A DNA stretch of 36,929 bases from Bdellovibrionales bacterium GWB1_55_8 (GCA_001769835.1 MEPR01000075.1:1-36929); one strand, 5' to 3'; shown: positions 14,672 to 23,915, counted from the stretch's first letter. Program-made: numbers and translations. The notes: generated by a model from the sequence alone, not told the origin.

Positions 14672-16645
14672 TCACTCCGGCGTTGCAACCTGCATTCGGC
14701 CATCGTCACCGATGATGACCCGGGCCGCTGCAAGCACCGCATCACTGCCCGGAGAGCCGCCAGAACCTGCGGGGGCATTGAAATCCGCTGAGACCACATT
14801 CGAAAATCCGCTTTCCATCTCATTCAAGTAAGCGGTCGCAGCGAAGTAATACGTCCCCGCGCCAAGGCCGGTCACCTCCGCCTCGAGCTGGTTCCCTACG
14901 TCGATGGAATTCGTGTAAAGTCCGGGCGTCGTCCCCCAATAAATCTTGTATCCACTCACGGACATCTCGACTTTGTTCTCATCAACTGGCGGATTCCATC
15001 CTAGGCGTACGCCACAAGAGTTTGTTTGCGTGCAGGAGGAACTGCTGGACGTATCCGGTGCCGGATCCCCGCCTGTTTCGCCTCCTCCGCCACCACTTCC
15101 GCAACCGGAGAGCGTCGACAACGCACCGAAAGACAATAGGCCCAGCCCTGCATACATTGATAGATTTGCGTTTTGCCCAAGATCGAAACTCGGGAGAAGA
15201 GGCGCTCTCTTCGGCTGCAGTGCCCACTTTGAAGCAGGCTTCAATGGACAGACGTCGGGGTTGGCTCGCGACTTGGCGATCGGCAGTGGGTTCGGCGTCA
15301 CTTTTGCCGCAGCTTTCGCTGGAACCGCCGGTGCCTTCTTCTGGCCAATCTTCGATGTCTTGCGGACACTTACACCAAGCCCTTTGGACACCCTCATTCC
15401 TGCCACGGAGCCGCTCAGTGCCAGCAGAGTTCCCAGGCTGTTCGCGGCAGTATCCACTCTCGCATGTTTCGCACGGTTCTCTAAGTCAACAGCTGCTGCC
15501 AGATTGCCTTTCTTGCGCGCGTCTTGCGCTTGCTTGTCGAGTTCCCTGGCATCTTGATGTGATTTTATCGCCGCTTCGCCTGAGCCCCATGCGAAGACCC
15601 CGGTTGTGCCGGTGGCGAGCACTTTTGCGGCGGTTGCGTTGATCATTGCTGCCCCCGCTACTCCGCCTCCGAGGCCGCCTCCGATGATCGCACCGGTCAG
15701 CGCGCGATTCAGGACTTCTCGGCCATGACTGTTCATCTGGTCGCCCAGCTTACAGAAAAAATCGCGTCCTTCTTCGTTTTGGGTGGCCGCGTAACCAGCT
15801 ATTCGTCCGAGTCCATCAATTCCAGCCAGCCCCATGCCGCCTGCGGCGGAGGCCGCCGAGGTCATGGCGATTTTCGCCGCAGCTCCAGTCACTGCACCTG
15901 CAGGAGTGAAAAGCCCCAGGTAAGAAAGAAAAACAAGATCCACAGAAAGTATCGAGCTCGTCAGGAACATCCCGACGGAGGCGCGTCGTGCGCTTTCCTC
16001 CGCTCGTTTGCTCGCATTCTGGTAAACCTGTGAAAGGACGCTGTACATGTTTTTCGTGAGGATCCTTTTGGAATCCGAGTCGAGCTTCGCGGTTGCGATG
16101 GTCTTCTTCAGGTCGGTGACTGCCCGGTCCAGTTTTCGGTCATCTTCCTTTATTCCGACAACGCCTCCGAACATCCGATTGCGGTTGTTTGTGTATTCGG
16201 CGGAAGCTTTGTCGAAAGTAGATAGTGATCGAGTGAGTCCGGGATTCGCCTTCAGGCCTTTTTGGATGATTCCGACCTGTACCCGTGCGGCTTCCCCCAG
16301 AATGGCACCAATCGCGGTGGAGCTGAGTTTCTTCTCATGTGAGGCGACTATTTTTGAAACAGCGCGGGAACGCTCTGCTCCCGTTTTTGACTTTTTCGAT
16401 GCGGCAAGAAGTTCCGTGCGCGTCCTCTTGAGTTGTGCTCTGTCAGATTGAGTTAATTCTCGTCCGCAGCTGGACCAGGTGCTTTCGACAGCAACTTGGG
16501 TCGCCTGAATCAGGCTGGCAAGCGCGGAAGTGTTCTCCTGACAGAGCTGGCAATCAGTTCCGAAACCGGGAGTTCCCAAAGAGAAGGATATTCCCACCAG
16601 GACGAGCTTGACGGCACGAACACAAAGATCTGTGCGGTTACCCAT
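14672..16645 (-). CDS. Large secreted protein with SARRAS-type N-terminal module, internal lipobox and FN3 domain
   Basis: This encodes 657 residues. The start has GGGGGA upstream and a signal peptide (about 10-30). The N-terminal module parallels the TonB-ended protein at 3924-5927: a Cys pair (32, 35), LSSTAIG, F-D-K-A-S-A-E-Y (144-151), YSVLSQVYQNASKRAEESAR, SARRASVGM (218-226), FFC (296-298), and a Gly-rich hydrophobic stretch (316-335). A short helical section (about 360-395) follows. Residues 495-515 then form a hydrophobic segment ending in the lipobox-like LSGC (C515), followed by Gly/Ser-rich residues, as if a lipoprotein signal had been captured inside the protein. Residues 545-622 are a fibronectin type III domain (GYKIYWGTTPGLYTNS ... 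GTYYFAATAY). It is convergent with the MotA-like gene, 15 bases apart. Its function is unknown. Confidence 0.85.
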   Translation of the reverse strand: MGNRTDLCVRAVKLVLVGISFSLGTPGFGTDCQLCQENTSALASLIQATQVAVESTWSSCGRELTQSDRAQLKRTRTELLAASKKSKTGAERSRAVSKIVASHEKKLSSTAIGAILGEAARVQVGIIQKGLKANPGLTRSLSTFDKASAEYTNNRNRMFGGVVGIKEDDRKLDRAVTDLKKTIATAKLDSDSKRILTKNMYSVLSQVYQNASKRAEESARRASVGMFLTSSILSVDLVFLSYLGLFTPAGAVTGAAAKIAMTSAASAAGGMGLAGIDGLGRIAGYAATQNEEGRDFFCKLGDQMNSHGREVLNRALTGAIIGGGLGGGVAGAAMINATAAKVLATGTTGVFAWGSGEAAIKSHQDARELDKQAQDARKKGNLAAAVDLENRAKHARVDTAANSLGTLLALSGSVAGMRVSKGLGVSVRKTSKIGQKKAPAVPAKAAAKVTPNPLPIAKSRANPDVCPLKPASKWALQPKRAPLLPSFDLGQNANLSMYAGLGLLSFGALSTLSGCGSGGGGGETGGDPAPDTSSSSSCTQTNSCGVRLGWNPPVDENKVEMSVSGYKIYWGTTPGLYTNSIDVGNQLEAEVTGLGAGTYYFAATAYLNEMESGFSNVVSADFNAPAGSGGSPGSDAVLAAARVIIGDDGRMQVATPE

Positions 16646-16820
16646 GGTTTCCCCCGATTGTGCGATGCTTCTATTCCATGCAAATTAAACGCCCTGCCGA
16701 AATGATCGCGAAAGCTGAGGAAAATCAGGAATTAAAAAAGACACACCTCTGTTCAAGACTTACACAGTGACGAATAAGCTGACGTATAAACCATATGAAT
16801 GGCAACCCCGGGCGCCGGTA

Positions 16821-18224
16821 CTAGCGCAGGTCCCGAATTTCCTCAGGCGTGAGCGAGGGCGGATGGAGAGTTCCGGCCGGAGGAACGCCAACCTGCCCAG
16901 GTTCTGCGGGGGGAGTGGTTCCGACGGTACCGGCCGTATTTCTTCCGAGGACAGCGGTCTCAAAGATCGGATCCAGGTTGGTCGCGGTTCTTGATTGCAG
17001 AAAGTTCTGAAAATCCTCGGTCGATACCAGTCGCGTTTTCCAGGTTGAAAAGAAATCCCGTAAAACTGACTTCAATCCGCCGAGATTTCCAGCGAACAGG
17101 TTATCCATTACGGTGAGCAGATCGCCGCCTTGATCATAGGCGGCAAACGGGGTGAATCGCTCAAACGGCGAGAGGTTCCCGATATTGGCCGGATCCAGAT
17201 CCTCCACGGTTCCGCTCCGGGGGTAATCCCGGTCGCGCCAGGTCGCGATTGCTTCATCGATCCAGCCACTCGAGCCGCCGGACGGCATCACCCCACGTCC
17301 GAACCAGGAGTGGGTGAGTTCATGTCCGAGGGCCGCTAGACTCGTGATGGTGGCCCCGCCATGCTCCATACCCCCACTTCCCGAAATGAATGCGGTGAAA
17401 GAGCCATGGAGATAGGGACCATAATCGCCCTCGAGCTCCGAAAAAAGTTCCGGCAAAGCTGCAATGGCTTCGTCCGCGGCTCTCGCACTCGCGGAATACA
17501 CGGTGATTGGAATTGGTTTTTCCACGCCTGGATAGGTGCTTCGCCGTACCTCGAAATCCGTATCGGTCAAATGCACATAAAACGAAGAGGTGGTGAAGTA
17601 AGGGGGAAACTCAATCGACCAGGAGGTCGGATTGGGCTGCGTCACCGTTCCGTTCGTGAAAATCTGATGAGGTTTGTCCGTCCCGACAAGCGAGGCATTG
17701 AGGATCAGCTTCAGCTGATCGTCCTCATAGCTCGCGGGAGCATACTCCTCGAAGAAGTTCCCGTCGCTGATATCAGCCATTGCGGTAACGAATCCAACTC
17801 CACCTTCACGATAACTGATTGCATCCACCGTGATGAGATAGTCGATCTGCAGGGTTTGATTGATTCCTGGTGGAACAGCGCTGCTCAGTACGTTCACGGT
17901 TTCATCGCCTGGATTTTCGGACGGCTGCACTCCAATGAGCTGACCATTGAGTTGAACCGATTGAATGATGCCTTTCAGAAGAAAGTAAGGCCTGCCTGCC
18001 TCGGGCGACTGGAACTGGATCGTTGCGCGACCCACTGTTTCCTTCTTGGCTGGATCAATCGTAAGATCCAAGGTCATGTTTTGAACGTTCATGGGCACCG
18101 CTCGGGCACCATCCAGATCGAATGCACGGATGGGGGACACCACATCGATCGTCACCTGAGCGTTCAGTGTTACTGACCCCAGAAGGCCAACTATCAAAGC
18201 GGACATAACTAGCAATCGAGTCAT
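16821..18224 (-). CDS. Secreted M1-family zinc metallopeptidase
   Basis: This encodes 467 residues. The start at 18224 is chosen for GAGGAG just upstream and the signal peptide MTRLLVMSALIVGLLGSVTLNA; a longer frame exists to 18299. The N-terminal half is beta-sandwich-like, as in M1 aminopeptidases. The active site is complete: GMEHGG (285-290) stands in for the GAMEN exopeptidase motif, and the zinc site HELTH (301-305) is followed after exactly 18 residues by E324 in WIDEAIATW. The C-terminal domain is shorter than in typical aminopeptidase N and ends in a Pro-rich tail (from about 440). The peptidase probably digests peptides in the periplasm or outside the cell. It is divergent from the AI-2E-family permease gene, with 99 bases between starts. 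Confidence 0.9.
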   Translation of the reverse strand: MTRLLVMSALIVGLLGSVTLNAQVTIDVVSPIRAFDLDGARAVPMNVQNMTLDLTIDPAKKETVGRATIQFQSPEAGRPYFLLKGIIQSVQLNGQLIGVQPSENPGDETVNVLSSAVPPGINQTLQIDYLITVDAISYREGGVGFVTAMADISDGNFFEEYAPASYEDDQLKLILNASLVGTDKPHQIFTNGTVTQPNPTSWSIEFPPYFTTSSFYVHLTDTDFEVRRSTYPGVEKPIPITVYSASARAADEAIAALPELFSELEGDYGPYLHGSFTAFISGSGGMEHGGATITSLAALGHELTHSWFGRGVMPSGGSSGWIDEAIATWRDRDYPRSGTVEDLDPANIGNLSPFERFTPFAAYDQGGDLLTVMDNLFAGNLGGLKSVLRDFFSTWKTRLVSTEDFQNFLQSRTATNLDPIFETAVLGRNTAGTVGTTPPAEPGQVGVPPAGTLHPPSLTPEEIRDLR

Positions 18225-18323
18225 GACACTCCTCAGCGTTTCGACAAATTTGTTTGTTTCATGTGAACGGTGCAACTGGGGGACCATGCTGGATGGCATG
18301 GTGCTTGATACCCGCCTGGCTCT

Positions 18324-19379
18324 ATGGGGCCGGCGACATATTTCCGCAATTTCGAGGGTCGCGTGTTCTTCGCTCTTGTGCTCGTAGTGACGGCGCTATT
18401 CATCTGGATGACCCGCGCATTCCTGATGCCTGTATTCTGGGCGGCTGTCTTCGCGGTGCTGTTTCAGCCAGCGTACCGCAGAACGGCTCGTATGCTTCGC
18501 GGGCGCCGCGCTATCGCGGCGCTCCTCACGATATTCGCGGTAATTTTTGTTGTTCTGATTCCAACCGCGCTGATCGTCACGTCCGTGGCCCGCCAGGCGC
18601 TTGGCCTCTATCAGCAGATCGCGACCGGACAGATTGACCTGGCCGCACCTGTGGCATTTATGCAGAAATTCACGCCAAGACTCGCGACGGCCCTGAGCGA
18701 GTTCGGTATTGAACTCGACCAGGTCCGGGAGGCAATCCAGTCTGGCGCAGTGACCGTGACCCAGTGGATCGCCGGCCAGGCACTGGCCATGGGACAGAAC
18801 GTCGCGGTCAATACGATTGTGTTCGTCCTCATGCTCTATTTTCTGTTCTTCTTTTTCCGTGATGGAGATCAGCTCGTCCGGGTTGTTATCCGAGCGTTGC
18901 CGATAGGCGATGTACGGGAAAGGCGGCTTTTTCAGAAGTTCGCCGAAGTCTCACGAGCCACTGTGAAAGGCACTCTTGTGGTCGCTGCAGTGCAGGGTGC
19001 CATCGGAGGGGTTTTGTTCGCGATCGTTGGAATTCAGGCTCCGGTATTCTGGGCAGTGATCATGGGAATTCTCTCATTGCTGCCGGCCGTAGGTACCGGT
19101 CTGATCTGGCTTCCTGCCGCGGTTATTCTGATTGTAGGCGGGGAGTTATGGAAGGGGATATTCCTGATCGCCGGCGGTCTGCTGATTATTGGACTCGTGG
19201 ATAATGTGCTACGCCCGATCCTTGTCGGACGGGAAACCAAAATGCCCGATTACCTGGTCCTGCTCGCCACTCTCGGAGGGGTCAGCATGTTCGGCTTTTC
19301 CGGTTTCGTTGTCGGTCCGATCATCACTTCATTCTGTCTTGTCATGTGGGAGATGTTTGCAGAGGAATATGCGCCTTAG
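18324..19379 (+). CDS. AI-2E family transporter (PerM/YdiK-like permease)
   Basis: This 351-residue polytopic inner-membrane protein is of normal length for the family. It has an N-terminal pair of helices, a soluble helical region (about 100-150), and a C-terminal membrane block including VFWAVIMGILSLLPAVGTGLIWLP and GLVDNVLRPILVG, hallmarks of PF01594. Members include TqsA (autoinducer-2 export) and Na+/H+ antiporters, so the substrate cannot be assigned. The start is uncertain because no good ribosome-binding site precedes the ATG at 18324; a GTG at 18363 is the alternative. It is convergent with the universal stress gene, 8 bases apart, and a run of seven T lies just after the stop. Confidence 0.88.
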   Translation: MGPATYFRNFEGRVFFALVLVVTALFIWMTRAFLMPVFWAAVFAVLFQPAYRRTARMLRGRRAIAALLTIFAVIFVVLIPTALIVTSVARQALGLYQQIATGQIDLAAPVAFMQKFTPRLATALSEFGIELDQVREAIQSGAVTVTQWIAGQALAMGQNVAVNTIVFVLMLYFLFFFFRDGDQLVRVVIRALPIGDVRERRLFQKFAEVSRATVKGTLVVAAVQGAIGGVLFAIVGIQAPVFWAVIMGILSLLPAVGTGLIWLPAAVILIVGGELWKGIFLIAGGLLIIGLVDNVLRPILVGRETKMPDYLVLLATLGGVSMFGFSGFVVGPIITSFCLVMWEMFAEEYAP

Positions 19380-19387
19380 TTTTTTTG

Positions 19388-20248
19388 TCATGCGGCTTTT
19401 TCATCCTTTGCATGCTCTGCGATCGGAATCACCATTACCGGGGAACGCGTTTCGAGAAGCACTTTCTTCAGGACGGAAGCGTGCTCGAAGTCGCCGTACC
19501 ATGGCAGCACAATCAGGTCGGGTGCAAGTTTTTTGTCCCATGCCAGGATCTCGTCTGCCGGATCGTTCATTCCCAGAATGAGTTTAAGTTTTGTATTCTC
19601 CGTTACGTGTCCCATCTCGCGAAGCCGCTCTATGAACTCCTCCCGCCAGGCTACCAAAGCATGCTGCGGCTGATGGTCCTGATAGCGGGGCAGGGGAAGT
19701 GCCCCTTGTTCGGGCGAAAATGGCTTTCCAGAGTAGCTAGGCACATGCAGTAACGTGAGGCTTGCCTTCGAATGATCCGCGATTTCTGCGGCGGGGGCCA
19801 CTGCCGCCGCACACGCGGCGGTACTGTCCTGGGGTAGCAGCATTCGCATCGGTTTCCAGTTCTCCCATTCCCCTCCATGCGGAACAAGTACCACAGGACA
19901 TCGGGCATTTTTCAAAACCTGCAAAGAGACAGGTCCAAGTCCCGCTGAGCCGGCGTTTTCGCCTGATCGCACCGGCATGACGACCATCGAACGGGGGTGC
20001 TCGGCGATCGTTTTTGAAATCATCTCAGCTGGCTCGCCTTCCAGGGGTTCCAGAATCGCATGGTGAAGCTGCTTGCGTTGAAGTTGAAGATATTCGAGGA
20101 GGTCATCAGCCGCTCCTGCATGTTCCATTGCGTGCACGAAACATAATGTCGCCCCCAGCGCATCGGCCAGAGCGGATGCGATCGGAATCACCGCTTTTGC
20201 GGCATCGCTGCGATCGAGCGGGACATAGACAGCATTCACTAGTTTCAT
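19388..20248 (-). CDS. Tandem-domain universal stress protein (UspA family)
   Basis: This encodes 286 residues. The start at 20248 is fixed by a perfect GGAGGT six bases upstream; the longer frame to 20527 is only overlap with the upstream gene. It has two Usp domains. The first (1 to about 145) has AVYVPLDRSDAA, then MVVMPVRSG and VLKNARCPVVLVP. The second (about 150-280) has LIVLPWYGD and VLLETRSPVMVIP. Such tandem proteins are cytoplasmic stress factors, some binding ATP. The glycine-rich ATP loop (GxxGS-type) is not clear in either half, so ATP binding is doubtful. Its ATG overlaps the TGA of the GH65 phosphorylase gene (ATGA), so the two are translationally coupled. Confidence 0.9.
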   Translation of the reverse strand: MKLVNAVYVPLDRSDAAKAVIPIASALADALGATLCFVHAMEHAGAADDLLEYLQLQRKQLHHAILEPLEGEPAEMISKTIAEHPRSMVVMPVRSGENAGSAGLGPVSLQVLKNARCPVVLVPHGGEWENWKPMRMLLPQDSTAACAAAVAPAAEIADHSKASLTLLHVPSYSGKPFSPEQGALPLPRYQDHQPQHALVAWREEFIERLREMGHVTENTKLKLILGMNDPADEILAWDKKLAPDLIVLPWYGDFEHASVLKKVLLETRSPVMVIPIAEHAKDEKAA

Positions 20249-23100
20249 GCGACCTCCTGCCAATGGTTTTCTGAAACCGGCTTCCACTTCCGCGCCGCTC
20301 CAGGAGCCAGTTCTCGCAATCCCGAACCGCGGGCGCCCACAAGAACGGGTTCCCAACCGCTGTTTTCCATCTCGAGACGCTGATTTGACGCCCGGATCAG
20401 GAGCAACTGTCCCCGCCAATGAACCTGAAATCGCAGTTCGCGCCAGTGTGCGGGCAACTTGGGTGATAAAGACAGTCCCTCTAATGACGCCTGCATTCCG
20501 GCAAAACCCATGATGGCACCTTGCCACAGGCCTCCCTGAGCTGCTGAATGGAGACCGCCGGACGCGTTGCCCATGTTGTTCTCCAGATCGACCTCGGCCG
20601 CCATTTTGAAGTAACGGAATGCCGATTCGCCCTTTTCAAGGCGCGCTGCCATCAGTCCGTAAATCGCTGGACTCAGTGAACTGCCATGCAAAGTTCGAGT
20701 TTCGTAATATTCGAAGCTGCGCCGCTTCTGTTCCATGGAGAATTGATCCGACATCAGATATTGAAGCATCACGACATCAGCCTGTTTGAGAAGCTGAGTC
20801 CTTCCAAGTGTCTCGATGTCGAGAAATACGCGAAAATCCGCACCTCCGGGCTGCCTTTCCAGAGACACGGTCTGGTCCTCGAGTCCGAAATAACCACGAA
20901 ACTGCTCAGTCACACCGTCGCGTTCTTTGGCAATGACGATGTCATCGGCGATCTCTGTCCAGCTTGAGAGCTCCTTTTCATCGACACGCAGGCGATCAAG
21001 TAATTCCAGAACTCCGGCGCGCGTCTCCGGGGAACGGGTGAGTTCCCGTGCCACAGTGGCGGCTTGCCTGAGATTCCACCTCGCCATTTCGTTCGTGAAC
21101 GCGTTGTCCGCGATGTCCTCGTGGTACTCGTCAGGCCCGATCGCATGCTCGATGTGAAACTTGCCGTCGTCTTTTTTTCTCACGACTCGACTCGCCCAGA
21201 AGCGGGCGGTCTCCATAAGTATTTCCGCGCCAGGCCCCGCCAGAAAGCCGCGATCGCCCGTATAAAGGTAATACTGCCAGGCTGTGTACGCGACATCCGC
21301 GGTGATGTGATGTTCCTGGTCACCCGTCAGGATTCTGATTTTTTCTCCGGAAGGGCTCGTCATGTGCCGCGGCGTGGTTTCCTCACCCGTATCCGCCGAT
21401 TCCCATGCGAACATCGCCCCCCGGTAGCCATTCTTGCGCGCATTTTTGCGGGCTCCGGTCAATGTATGATAGCGGTACATCAGCAGGCTTCTTGCAACGT
21501 CGGGAGCCACGCATATAAAGAACGGGAGCATGAAAATCTCGGTGTCCCAGAACACATGACCGAAATAGGAATTACCGGTCAATGCGCGCGCCCCGATTGA
21601 AACACGGTCGTCATCGGGATTGGCTGCGCTCAGAAGGCTGTAGGACGCAAAACGTAAGGCTCTTTCCGAAGCCGGATCGCCCTCAATCTCGATGTTGGCG
21701 ACGGACCAGCGGCTTTTCCAGTTATCGAGATGTGACCGCAGATGTGTTTCCATCGGCCGCTCCGCCATGGATGTAACATGCGCTCGCGACTGTTTGGCGG
21801 GTTTGCGCGAATCCCGTGAAGTGAAGATCGAAACAAATCGGTCCAGGCGGTACTCTTTCCCGAGCTCTGCCTCGAACTCCCAGTGATTCGCCACCCGGTT
21901 TTCGATGCGGCTCACGGCAGGATGCATCAGACGATTCCCTGTAACATTCAGAACGCCGATCTGGGCCACTGATATCTGTGCACCTCCGGCGTACGAATAA
22001 TTGACGATGATCGGTTCTCCCTTTCCCGCGCGTGCCCGGACGATCGCTATCCTGGAAGGATACGGATTCAGGTAGCTCTTGTGCTTGCTTGGATAGAGGT
22101 CTGCTTCGGCTTCCACCCGCAGACGACCCGAATAGTTTTCTGGAATGAGCGTGAATGACTGAAGAAATAGATGCCGGTCCTCCTGGGAAGCAAGGCGAAA
22201 TCCGCGAACGCTGGTAACTCTTCCAGCCGGATCCTGGTGCTTCAGTTCCCGCCACAACATCGCGCTGCCCATGTCCAGCACTCGGTGATTCTGTTGATAC
22301 GTTCCGCCCAGGATGTCATTTTCAAATGATGAGGCTGTTTCTTCCTCGCGTTCTTCCTCGCTTTCCTCGGGAAGAATCGAGATTCTGACTCTGACCCATT
22401 CAGGAGCAGCGACAAGCGCTGGTATCGGATTGTCTTCCTTTATTCTTTCGAAGAGACCGGCAACCAGCGTGCCTGGCCCCAGAGGCGAGCCCCTTTCGAA
22501 AAGCGTACCGCGCGTCCCGACATAGCCATTGCTGACGGTCAGCAGCGATTCGACTTCCAGTTCATGCGCGGGATCGTATCCTTCCCTGAGGATAACCCAG
22601 GCAGGATCCATGTGAGGCCCCTCAGGCAGCGCATCGAGTTCCCCTTTCTCCATGTGTTCGGCGATCGCGCCAAGCAGCGCCACCGGGTTTCCATCGTCCA
22701 CGAAGGTCGCTTCCTTGATGTCGAGGTCCACCCTGCTTCCACCGAAATCACCGGTGCGATAAGCAACAAGGATCTCTTTTGGGTCTATTCCGCACTCCCG
22801 GGCGAATCTTGTCACGACCCAGGTGAGATTGTGCGGCTGCTCCCGCACGAGCGGCTCACCGGATCGCGAATAGGTCGTCCATTCGTTCGAGTCTTGATGC
22901 ACGAGGCGATGCCGCAAGTGCGTGGGCACCATTTCCTCAAGACGGGAGCGAGCGGGCTTTTCATGCTTGGCGTCACTCACCATGAGAACTCGCAATCCCA
23001 ATTTCAGAACGGGTACGACGGATTCGATGACATCAGGGGTAGTCAGAGCTGGAATGACGACGAGAGCGAAACGTCGTTGTTTGAGTCTGTCAATGGTCAT
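20245..23100 (-). CDS. GH65 disaccharide phosphorylase with degenerate HAD-like N-terminal domain
   Basis: The frame runs from 23148 (967 residues); I prefer the ATG at 23100 (951 residues), which avoids overlapping the divergent start at 23147. Neither has a clear ribosome-binding site. In the longer numbering, residues about 20-175 look like a HAD fold without the catalytic DxD (FALVVIPAL instead). The GH65 part starts near 185 and has the conserved FWDTEIFMLPFF (533-544) and the general acid E674 in GPDEYHED; HGSSLSPAIYG near the C-terminus is the phosphate-binding loop. GH65 phosphorylases split trehalose, maltose or kojibiose with phosphate to beta-glucose 1-phosphate. The adjacent beta-phosphoglucomutase supports that product. 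The specific sugar is not readable. Confidence 0.9.
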   Translation of the reverse strand: MTIDRLKQRRFALVVIPALTTPDVIESVVPVLKLGLRVLMVSDAKHEKPARSRLEEMVPTHLRHRLVHQDSNEWTTYSRSGEPLVREQPHNLTWVVTRFARECGIDPKEILVAYRTGDFGGSRVDLDIKEATFVDDGNPVALLGAIAEHMEKGELDALPEGPHMDPAWVILREGYDPAHELEVESLLTVSNGYVGTRGTLFERGSPLGPGTLVAGLFERIKEDNPIPALVAAPEWVRVRISILPEESEEEREEETASSFENDILGGTYQQNHRVLDMGSAMLWRELKHQDPAGRVTSVRGFRLASQEDRHLFLQSFTLIPENYSGRLRVEAEADLYPSKHKSYLNPYPSRIAIVRARAGKGEPIIVNYSYAGGAQISVAQIGVLNVTGNRLMHPAVSRIENRVANHWEFEAELGKEYRLDRFVSIFTSRDSRKPAKQSRAHVTSMAERPMETHLRSHLDNWKSRWSVANIEIEGDPASERALRFASYSLLSAANPDDDRVSIGARALTGNSYFGHVFWDTEIFMLPFFICVAPDVARSLLMYRYHTLTGARKNARKNGYRGAMFAWESADTGEETTPRHMTSPSGEKIRILTGDQEHHITADVAYTAWQYYLYTGDRGFLAGPGAEILMETARFWASRVVRKKDDGKFHIEHAIGPDEYHEDIADNAFTNEMARWNLRQAATVARELTRSPETRAGVLELLDRLRVDEKELSSWTEIADDIVIAKERDGVTEQFRGYFGLEDQTVSLERQPGGADFRVFLDIETLGRTQLLKQADVVMLQYLMSDQFSMEQKRRSFEYYETRTLHGSSLSPAIYGLMAARLEKGESAFRYFKMAAEVDLENNMGNASGGLHSAAQGGLWQGAIMGFAGMQASLEGLSLSPKLPAHWRELRFQVHWRGQLLLIRASNQRLEMENSGWEPVLVGARGSGLRELAPGAARKWKPVSENHWQEVA

Positions 23101-23146
23101 GAAGCAAACGGGGTGCACGGCGCATACCTTGCTGCAATCATTCCGC

Positions 23147-23905
23147 ATGAAGGTTCAAACAGCGTTTCAAAAGGTATGGCGAGCCGTCATTCTGGATCTC
23201 GACGGAGTCGTTACTCGAACAGCAAGCCTGCATGCGCAAGCGTGGAAGCGGCTCTTTGACGAATTTCTGGCTACACGGCCGCTGGACGAGGCGGCCCGTG
23301 GGCCGTTCGATGAGAAACGAGACTACTTCCGTTACGTGGACGGGAAGCCCAGGGAAGACGGAGTGCGCTCATTTCTGGAGTCACGCGGCATATCGCTTCC
23401 GCATGGTTCGCATTCTGACGATCCTCACTCGGAAACCTGTCATGGCCTTGGGAACCGGAAGGACGGGTACTTCAAGGAGTTGCTGCGACAGAAAGGGCCT
23501 GAGGTATTCGAAGACGCGGTCGATGCTCTTCATCAGTGGAGAAGTCAGGGTCTGAAAACGGCGGTCGCTTCATCCAGCAAGAACTGCGGTGAAATCCTTG
23601 AGCTCGCTGATCTTCACCGGCTCTTTGACGTCAGAGTGGACGGCACGCATCTGCAGGAATGGGGGATGCCCGGGAAGCCCGCGCCTGATATGTTTCTCGC
23701 CGCCGCCGCCGCGCTTGAGACCCCGCCTGAGGATTGTATATTGGTAGAGGACGCGATTGCGGGCATCGAAGCCGCACGCAAGGGCCATTTCGGATACATC
23801 GTGGGAGTGGCTCGCCATGATGACTACGAGATGCTGCGCGATGCTGGCGCCGATCGCGTCGTCAGTAAGCTCACGGAAATTCCGTTCAGAAAAGAGGCTG
23901 CTTAA
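23147..23905 (+). CDS. Beta-phosphoglucomutase-type HAD enzyme
   Basis: This encodes 252 residues from the ATG at 23147; the frame is open further upstream but that part overlaps the divergent GH65 gene. HAD motifs are complete: the nucleophile and acid-base aspartates in VILDLDGVVTRTA, a cap with YFRYVDGKPREDGVRSFL as in GH65-linked beta-phosphoglucomutases, SSSKN (motif II), GKPAPDMF with its Lys (motif III) and VEDAIAGIEAA (motif IV). It would convert beta-glucose 1-phosphate from the neighbouring GH65 phosphorylase into glucose 6-phosphate. Mycobacterial Rv3400/Rv3401 show the same pairing. Here the genes are divergent with starts within about 46 bases, so the promoters must lie within coding sequence. 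Confidence 0.9.
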   Translation: MKVQTAFQKVWRAVILDLDGVVTRTASLHAQAWKRLFDEFLATRPLDEAARGPFDEKRDYFRYVDGKPREDGVRSFLESRGISLPHGSHSDDPHSETCHGLGNRKDGYFKELLRQKGPEVFEDAVDALHQWRSQGLKTAVASSSKNCGEILELADLHRLFDVRVDGTHLQEWGMPGKPAPDMFLAAAAALETPPEDCILVEDAIAGIEAARKGHFGYIVGVARHDDYEMLRDAGADRVVSKLTEIPFRKEAA

Positions 23906-23915
23906 GCAACCTCTT
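23892..23915. terminator. 24-nt near-perfect palindrome over convergent gene ends
   Basis: AAGAGG (23892-23897) and CCTCTT (23910-23915) flank TGCTTAAGCA (23899-23908), with one C/A mismatch pair. It contains the TAA stop of the phosphoglucomutase gene and reaches the stop of the convergent transporter gene at 23914. It could act as a bidirectional terminator, although neither strand has a long U-run after it. Confidence 0.4.
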
